64,000 nucleotides of DNA, from the NCBI RefSeq assembly GCF_000024925.1, contig NC_013521.1:186001-250000 (forward strand), given 5' to 3'. This stretch comes from Sanguibacter keddieii DSM 10542 (GTDB lineage: Bacteria; Actinomycetota; Actinomycetes; Actinomycetales; Cellulomonadaceae). A program made the position numbers and the translations under genes. Within the stretch, counting starts at the first letter, position 1. The number at the start of each line of letters is the position of its first letter. Shown in pieces: positions 60,001-64,000 of this stretch. The notes beneath the pieces were generated by a model, which was given only the letters and a program-made list of their open reading frames with translations, had not been told where the DNA came from and did not search any database.

Positions 60001-60023
60001 CGCCCGAGCCCAGCGGCGACTGA
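57018..60023 (+). CDS. Membrane-anchored family 3 glycoside hydrolase with permuted domain order
   Basis: A 1001-residue protein with one span near each end: about 27-50 (WVPTLATVTVVTVVANVAL) and about 955-975 (GASIVLGLLVVAGGFMV). Between them the GH3 parts are in unusual order. The C-type alpha/beta domain comes first (GSGIVLAKNESGALPLAAGA, RPGGEGGDLTQDM, YPFGYGLSYTDFAWEV), then a fibronectin-like domain (DGTVAVTVDVTNTGAVAGRD), and only then the catalytic barrel (VEPDGPAGLSSF, GGRNFEYYSEDPLLSG, MLKHFALNEQETNRVN) with nucleophile aspartate in GFEGFAISDFNLYPYM (Asp880). Such permuted GH3s are known in Clostridia and Bifidobacteria. GTG 57018 follows GAGGAGGA. Both ends are probably cytoplasmic, with the enzyme outside. 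Confidence 0.85.
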   Translation: MNAKATNAGREKKSTSPKKPMSNKKYLWIWVPTLATVTVVTVVANVALNVAGGWVASQLGTGTYTFTNAESSAEWDTDYYTSDFASIDEVDEAAKALVEEISGSGIVLAKNESGALPLAAGANVTMLGRAAADPVFGGSGSGSVDTNSAVTARGGLENAGLSVNEPVYDVISAFAEENPRGHIEMDNPEASTYTIGELPVSAYEEQAATFASSPDAGIIFIGRPGGEGGDLTQDMVGEGETAEAGEHQLELNQDERDLVELAKASFETVVVVVNASTTLEMGALQDDPEIDAILLAGSPGATGFNALGSVITGDVNPSGRTADLWAADFTADPTFANFGEYVYENIEASFPVAAIETATSNATVTADAPFVNYAEGIYVGYRYYETAAAEGFIDYDEAVVYPFGYGLSYTDFAWEVTGTEAGDVDGTVAVTVDVTNTGAVAGRDVVELYYSAPYTPGGIEKSEVVLGGFTKTDVIEPGASETVTIELAVEDMASYDHLGAQAYVLEAGDYAITLRTDSNTVAPGTEAITYTVDSDVVFSGDDHRSTDLSEVTNRFDDVSAAFSAETEDGKILMMSRADFAGTFPTAPTPDLYVASDATVEDFQAWDYDAEAAAFDGDMPTTDARTELALVDLRGLPKDDPQWESLLDSVSVGDMTDMLLNGAYQTAAIGSIAKPATVEPDGPAGLSSFINSSINGVAYPSQVLIAQTWDVDLGTAMGSMIGNEVLQKDLNGWYAPAVNLHRSPFGGRNFEYYSEDPLLSGALATAVSNGAGEKGVYTMLKHFALNEQETNRVNNGIATWATEQTIREIYLKPFEMVVKDTSMPVRYIADDEGTVAETTIGAGGIMSSFNRIGAVWAGGSEALMTDVLRGEWGFEGFAISDFNLYPYMNPNQSISAGTDLTLTFQPSKSFGDTTSAKAVTDIRTATHNILFTVANSNAMNGIAPGATVDYTPPTWVYIQIGASIVLGLLVVAGGFMVTRRVLRHRASDAPVVVSQSPEPSGD

Positions 60024-60036
60024 CCCGAGACCCCGT

Positions 60037-60072
60037 CGTGCGCCGGGCAGGCCCCCGCCTGCCCGGCGCACG
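60037..60072 (+). terminator. Strong hairpin between the second and third GH3 genes
   Basis: GTGCGCCGGGCAGG and CCTGCCCGGCGCAC form a 14-bp stem, extended by one C-G pair, with a 6-base loop, 14 nt after the stop. Confidence 0.7.
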
Positions 60073-60183
60073 TCGGGCCTCGCGCGCGGGGCGTCGCGAG
60101 CAGCGCACCCCCGACGGGTCCACGGCCCACCAGCGACACCCCGGGCACACCCACCCCAGGACACACGAAGGAAGCAGCAGGTC

Positions 60184-62613
60184 ATGACGGCAGAACTCAC
60201 GGTGCTCGAGAAGGCCGCCCTCCTCAGTGGGAAGAACGTCTGGGAGACGAGGTCGGTGCCGCGCGCCGGGATCCGCTCGCTGTTCCTCTCCGACGGCCCG
60301 CACGGGGTCCGCAAGCAGCTCGGCTCGTCCGACCACCTCGGCCTGCACGCCTCGCAGGAGGCGACCTGCTTCCCGACGGCGGCGACCGTCGCCAACAGCT
60401 GGGACCCCGGGCTCGCGGAGGAGATCGGTCGTGCGCTCGGCGCCGAGGCCGCGGAGCAGGGCGTCGACGTGCTGCTCGGGCCGGGCCTCAACATCAAGCG
60501 CAGCCCGCTCGGCGGGCGCAGCTTCGAGTACTTCTCCGAGGACCCGCTCCTCTCCGGGAGGCTGGCGGCCGGCTACGTGCGCGGCATCCAGTCGCACGGC
60601 GTCGCCGCCTGCCCCAAGCACTTCGCGGCCAACAGCCAGGAGCTGCGGCGCATGGTCAACGACTCGGTGGTCGACGAGCGCACGCTCCGCGAGATCTACC
60701 TCACCGGGTTCGAGATCGTCGTCCAGGAGTCTGCTCCCCGCGCGATCATGTCGGCGTACAACCTCGTCAACGGCACCTACGCCAACGAGAACGCGCCCCT
60801 GCTCCAGGAGATCTTGCGCGACGAGTGGGGCTTCACCGGCGCGGTCGTCACCGACTGGGGCGGCTCGAACGACATCGTCGAGGGCGTGCGCGCCGGCAGC
60901 ACCCTCGAGATGCCGGCCGCCGGTCTCGACTCGGCACGCCAGCTCGTGGCAGCCGTCGAGGCGGGCCGCCTGTCCGAGGCCGACCTCGACGCCCGCGTCG
61001 CCGAGCTCCGCACCCTCGTCGCCGAGTCCCGTGCTCCCGGGACCGCCGCGGCGGTCGACCAGGACGCGCACCACGACCTCGCCCGCCGCGCCGCCGCCCG
61101 CAGCGCCGTGCTCCTCAAGAACGAGGGGTCCCGTCTGCCGCTGGCCGAGGGCACCCGGGTCGCGGTGGTCGGCGACTTCGCGCAGACGCCGCGCTACCAG
61201 GGCGCAGGCTCGTCGGCGGTCAACCCGACCCGGCTCGACAGCGTCCTCGACGTCCTCGGCCGTGCCGGCGGCAGCGGGCTCGGCAGGTCCCACGGACTCA
61301 GCATGACCGCCTACGCGCAGGGCTTCCGCCGCGGCAGCGCACCCGACGCCGCCCTCGTCGCCGAGGCGGTCGCGGCCGCGCGCGAGGCCGACGTGGTCTT
61401 GCTCTTCCTCGGGCTCGACGAGATCGCCGAGTCCGAGGGGCTCGACCGCTCTCACCTGCGGCTCCCCGCGGCCCAGACCGAGCTGCTCGCCGCGGTCGCG
61501 GCCGCCAACCCCGAGGTGGTCGTCGTGCTCAGTGCCGGCGGCGTGGTCGAGATGCCATGGCTCGCGTCGTGCCGTGCCCTGGTGCACGGGTACCTCGCCG
61601 GGCAGGCCGGTGCCGGGGCGCTCCTCGACGTCCTCACGGGCGCGGTCGACCCCTCGGGCCGGCTCGCCGAGACCGTGCCGCTCGCGCTCTCGGACACCCC
61701 GACGGCACGGACCTTCCCGGGGACCGAGCGGACCGCCGAGTACCGCGAGGGGCTCTACGTGGGGTACCGCTACTACACGACGGCCGACGTCCCGGTCGCC
61801 TTCCCCTTCGGGTTCGGGCTGTCGTACACGAGCTTCGAGCACAGCGACCTCGTGGTCGCCGAGGACGGCGTGCAGGTCACGGTCCGCAACACCGGTGACC
61901 GCGACGGAGCCGACGTCGTCCAGGTGTACGTGCGTCGCACGAGCGCCGGGGTGCACCGCCCCGACCGCGAGCTCAAGGGCTTCGCGCGCGTCGAGGTGCC
62001 CGCCGGCGGGAGCGTGACCGTGACGGTGCCGCTCGACGCGAGGGCGTTCCGGCACTACGACGTGGGGTCGGGCAGCTGGCAGGTCGAGCAGGGCGAGTAC
62101 GAGGTCCTCGTGGGCGCGAACGTCGACGACACCCCGCTCTCCGGGACGCTCGTGGTCCGCGGGACCATGCCCGCCGGGACGGCTGACCCGGCGCTGCCCA
62201 GCTACCAGACGGGCGACGTGCAGTCGGTCGGCGACGCGGAGTTCGCCGCGCTGCTCGGCCGCCCGGCCCCGCAGGCCGCCTGGACCGGCGAGCTCGGTCC
62301 CAACGACGCGCTCGGCCGCATGGAGTCGGCACGGAGCCCGCTGGCTCGCCTCGCCTACAAGGTGCTCGCCTGGCAGCTGCGGCGCAGCGAGAAGAAGGGC
62401 ACGCCCGACCTCAACACCCTGTTCCTGCTCAACATGCCCTTCCGGGCCATCGGGAAGATGACCAACGGCATGGTGAGCACCGAGATGGTCGACGGCATCG
62501 TCCGCATCGTCAACGGGCACCTGCTCACCGGAGCCGCGGCCACGGTCCGCGGCTTCGTCCGCAACCTCCGCGCCAACCGCCGGACCGCACGCGCACTGCG
62601 CGACGCCGGCTGA
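60184..62613 (+). CDS. Cytoplasmic family 3 glycoside hydrolase (beta-glucosidase type)
   Basis: An 809-residue enzyme without signal peptide or spans. Domain order is classical: barrel first (LFLSDGPHGVRKQLG, GGRSFEYFSEDPLLSG, CPKHFAANSQELRRMVND, nucleophile in GAVVTDWGGSNDIVEG, Asp224), then the alpha/beta domain (SAVLLKNEGSRLPLAEG, FLGLDEIAESEGLDR with the likely acid/base region) and a fibronectin-like domain (VTVRNTGDRDGADVVQVYVR). About 140 extra residues follow the usual end, with an amphipathic helical part (LAYKVLAWQLRRSEKKGTPD), possibly for membrane contact or oligomerisation. ATG 60184 follows GAAGGAAGCAGCAGG. It would act on glycosides taken into the cell. Confidence 0.87.
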   Translation: MTAELTVLEKAALLSGKNVWETRSVPRAGIRSLFLSDGPHGVRKQLGSSDHLGLHASQEATCFPTAATVANSWDPGLAEEIGRALGAEAAEQGVDVLLGPGLNIKRSPLGGRSFEYFSEDPLLSGRLAAGYVRGIQSHGVAACPKHFAANSQELRRMVNDSVVDERTLREIYLTGFEIVVQESAPRAIMSAYNLVNGTYANENAPLLQEILRDEWGFTGAVVTDWGGSNDIVEGVRAGSTLEMPAAGLDSARQLVAAVEAGRLSEADLDARVAELRTLVAESRAPGTAAAVDQDAHHDLARRAAARSAVLLKNEGSRLPLAEGTRVAVVGDFAQTPRYQGAGSSAVNPTRLDSVLDVLGRAGGSGLGRSHGLSMTAYAQGFRRGSAPDAALVAEAVAAAREADVVLLFLGLDEIAESEGLDRSHLRLPAAQTELLAAVAAANPEVVVVLSAGGVVEMPWLASCRALVHGYLAGQAGAGALLDVLTGAVDPSGRLAETVPLALSDTPTARTFPGTERTAEYREGLYVGYRYYTTADVPVAFPFGFGLSYTSFEHSDLVVAEDGVQVTVRNTGDRDGADVVQVYVRRTSAGVHRPDRELKGFARVEVPAGGSVTVTVPLDARAFRHYDVGSGSWQVEQGEYEVLVGANVDDTPLSGTLVVRGTMPAGTADPALPSYQTGDVQSVGDAEFAALLGRPAPQAAWTGELGPNDALGRMESARSPLARLAYKVLAWQLRRSEKKGTPDLNTLFLLNMPFRAIGKMTNGMVSTEMVDGIVRIVNGHLLTGAAATVRGFVRNLRANRRTARALRDAG

Positions 62614-62659
62614 CGGCGCCCGGACGCCGCGCCTCGGGCTACCGGTACGCAGGCCGTCA

Positions 62660-62869
62660 GCACCGCAGCACCCCGCACCGCAGCACCCCGCACCGAAGCA
62701 CCCCCGAACCGCAGCACCCCCGAACCGCAGCACCCCCGAACCGCAGCACCCCCGAACCGCAGCACCCCCGAACCGCAGCACCCCCGAACCGCAGCACCCC
62801 CGAACCACAGCACCCCCGAACCGCAGCACCCCCGAACCACAGCACCCCCGCACCGCAGCACCCACCGAA
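62660..62869 (+). repeat. 16-bp minisatellite upstream of the gtrA-like gene
   Basis: Twelve full tandem units from 62668 to 62857: two of 15 bp (GCACCCCGCACCGCA type) and ten of 16 bp (GCACCCCCGAACCGCA type, with A for G in two copies and a variant last copy), flanked by partial units. The unit is not a multiple of three in most copies, so it is non-coding. The array ends 15 nt before the start codon of the next gene. Confidence 0.95.
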
Positions 62870-62884
62870 GAGAGATCGCACATC

Positions 62885-63511
62885 ATGGTCACCCGTCTCA
62901 AGGCCGCATGGAGCCGCTTCGCCGAAGCCCGACCGGGCGTCGCGCAGTTCGTCGTGTTCTTCGCGCTGAGCAACGGGGTGACCGCCCTGCAGCTCGCACT
63001 GATGCCGCTCGTCAAGTGGGCTTTCAGCCACACCGCTCTCATCGACACGGCGTTCCAGCACTGGCAGATCGGGTCCAACACCGACGGCTCGGTGTACTAC
63101 GTCTTCGACTACGCGGCGGGCGCCCTGCCGCTCGGCGGTGGGGGTCTGGCATACTTCCTCGCGGTCCAGATCACCATCCTCGTGGCGCAGGTCATCAACT
63201 TCTTCGCCCAGCGGAACATCACGTTCAAGTCGAACAGCAGCGTCGGCCGGGCGGCGTTCTGGTACCTCGTGGCGTACGTCCTCATCACCATCGGTGCCGC
63301 GGCCCTGCAGGGCCTCTACAAGGCGCCGATCTACGACCTGTTCATCGACACCTGGGGGCTCGGTGGGACGGGTGAGACGCTCGCCGACTTCGTCACCGTC
63401 ATCATCAACAGCGCGATCTCCTTCTGGGTGTTCTTCCCGATCTTCAAGGTGATCTTCAAGTCCGACCCCGTCACCGATATCGCCTCAGAGCCGAGCGAGC
63501 AGAAGTCATGA
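62885..63511 (+). CDS. GtrA-like family membrane protein
   Basis: A 208-residue protein with four predicted spans: FVVFFALSNGVTALQLALMP, FLAVQITILVAQVINFFAQ, FWYLVAYVLITIGAAALQG and FVTVIINSAISFWVFFPIF. The conserved NFFAQRNITFKSNS turn is the GtrA signature (usually NF..R.WVF). An extra hydrophilic segment with a Gly stretch (LPLGGGGLAY) lies between the first two spans. GtrA-like proteins are thought to flip lipid-linked sugars made by a partner glycosyltransferase; here the family 2 transferase gene overlaps by ATGA. Only a weak ribosome site (AGAGAG) lies between the minisatellite and ATG 62885. Confidence 0.82.
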   Translation: MVTRLKAAWSRFAEARPGVAQFVVFFALSNGVTALQLALMPLVKWAFSHTALIDTAFQHWQIGSNTDGSVYYVFDYAAGALPLGGGGLAYFLAVQITILVAQVINFFAQRNITFKSNSSVGRAAFWYLVAYVLITIGAAALQGLYKAPIYDLFIDTWGLGGTGETLADFVTVIINSAISFWVFFPIFKVIFKSDPVTDIASEPSEQKS

Positions 63512-64000
63512 CCACCCAGGCGCACGTCCCCACCCGTACCCGTCACGGCTGGCCGGGATCCCGTCGACGGGGTGCGACACCCGGGCCTCGGGCCGGCGTG
63601 TCCGGCGCTCCCGTCGGCGGGGTCGACGTCCTCGCCCCGGTCCCCGAGCCGCTGCTGTCGGTCATCGTCCCGAGCTACAACTCGCAGGACTACCTCGACC
63701 GGTGCCTCGACACGCTCGTGGCTGCCGGGTCCGAGCTGGAGATCATCGTGGTCGACGACGGCTCGACCGACGGGACCGCAGCCCTCGCCCAGACCTACGT
63801 CGACCGGTTCCCCGGCGTGGTGGTGCTCGTGAGCAAGCCGAACGGCGGGCACGGGTCGGCGATCAACACCGGGCTGGCTCGGGCGCGTGGGCGCTACCTC
63901 AAGGTCGTCGACAGCGACGACTGGGTCGACGAGACGGCGCTCGCCCAGGTGCTCGACACGCTCCGCGGGTTCGCGGCGTCGGGGTCGGACGTCGACCTCG
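63508..64000 (+). CDS. Family 2 glycosyltransferase (partial, C-terminus outside window)
   Basis: The first 164 residues of a GT-A fold transferase. After about 45 poorly conserved, Arg/Gly/Pro-rich residues the domain starts LLSVIVPSYNSQDYLDRCLD, with IIVVDDGSTDGTAALAQTYV, NGGHGSAINTGLARARGRYL and the DxD-type metal motif in KVVDSDDWVDETAL. It overlaps the gtrA-like gene by 4 bases, so the two are made together. Likely transfers a sugar to a polyprenyl lipid or glycan at the membrane. Whether C-terminal spans exist cannot be seen. Confidence 0.87.
   Translation, partial: MTTQAHVPTRTRHGWPGSRRRGATPGPRAGVSGAPVGGVDVLAPVPEPLLSVIVPSYNSQDYLDRCLDTLVAAGSELEIIVVDDGSTDGTAALAQTYVDRFPGVVVLVSKPNGGHGSAINTGLARARGRYLKVVDSDDWVDETALAQVLDTLRGFAASGSDVDL

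Noticed and set aside
62355-62861. Gly/Cys/Arg-rich reverse-strand protein over the minisatellite
   Set aside because: The frame is open only because the repeat lacks stops; it has no ribosome site and overlaps the GH3 gene.
62660-62869. CRISPR array
   Set aside because: Units of 15-16 bp follow each other directly with no unique spacers; it is a minisatellite.

Overview
This is GC-rich DNA from a Gram-positive actinobacterium, most likely a member of the Micrococcales near Cellulomonas or Sanguibacter. That placement is an inference. It rests on the base composition, a Bpa-type proteasome activator, a Streptomyces-like conservon (cvn) operon, LAxTG-type wall-anchoring tails, frequent GTG starts and ATGA/GTGA gene overlaps, and carbohydrate-rich gene content.

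Layout. 1-1339: end of a bpa gene and a zinc-free quinone oxidoreductase. 1532-6973: a complete four-gene conservon (sensor kinase, roadblock protein, DUF742 protein, small GTPase), then tRNA-Ser(TGA). 7340-16188: a sugar-use block with a GH4 glycosidase, an amidohydrolase, a ROK repressor, an ABC sugar importer (two permeases and a lipoprotein) and a GH36 alpha-galactosidase. 16345-22102: a tightly coupled minus-strand operon (SIS isomerase/deaminase, ROK kinase, PfkB kinase, class II aldolase, NagA deacetylase, DeoR regulator) that reads as a full route from N-acetylgalactosamine to triose phosphates without a phosphotransferase system. Next to it, divergent, is a wall-anchored secreted protein. 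24394-26380: a PD-(D/E)XK-like protein and a ThrE-type exporter. 26509-28641: tRNA-Ser(GCT) and three small secreted proteins. 28650-37558: a minus-strand cluster with a RutA-like flavin monooxygenase, a RutB-like hydrolase, a second flavin monooxygenase, a flavin reductase, an NMT1-type ABC importer and an MFS transporter. 38396-41610: beta-phosphoglucomutase-like HAD and GH65 phosphorylase. 41710-44760: an ABC exporter pair and a small membrane protein. Then tRNA-Arg(ACG), a Pro-Val-Asp-repeat wall protein, a large LuxR regulator and a GltS-type transporter. 51596-64000: a LytTR/GHKL two-component pair followed by three different GH3 enzymes, a small lipoprotein, a GtrA-like membrane protein and a family 2 glycosyltransferase cut by the window end.

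How parts work together. The GH4, GH36 and ABC genes with the GalNAc operon look like one galactose/GalNAc glycan programme under ROK and DeoR control. The Rut-like cluster combines uptake, reduced-flavin supply, two oxygenases and a hydrolase, which suits oxidative opening of a nitrogen heterocycle. The final block pairs a peptide-type sensor system with lipid-anchored, membrane-anchored and cytoplasmic GH3 enzymes plus lipid-linked sugar transfer genes, suggesting an envelope glycan system.

Most notable non-coding observations: a 68-nt nested palindrome inside the MFS coding sequence, a 16-bp minisatellite directly upstream of the gtrA-like gene, a 42-bp perfect palindrome used as a two-way terminator, and a sorting-signal-like LPATG segment at the N-terminus of a small secreted protein.
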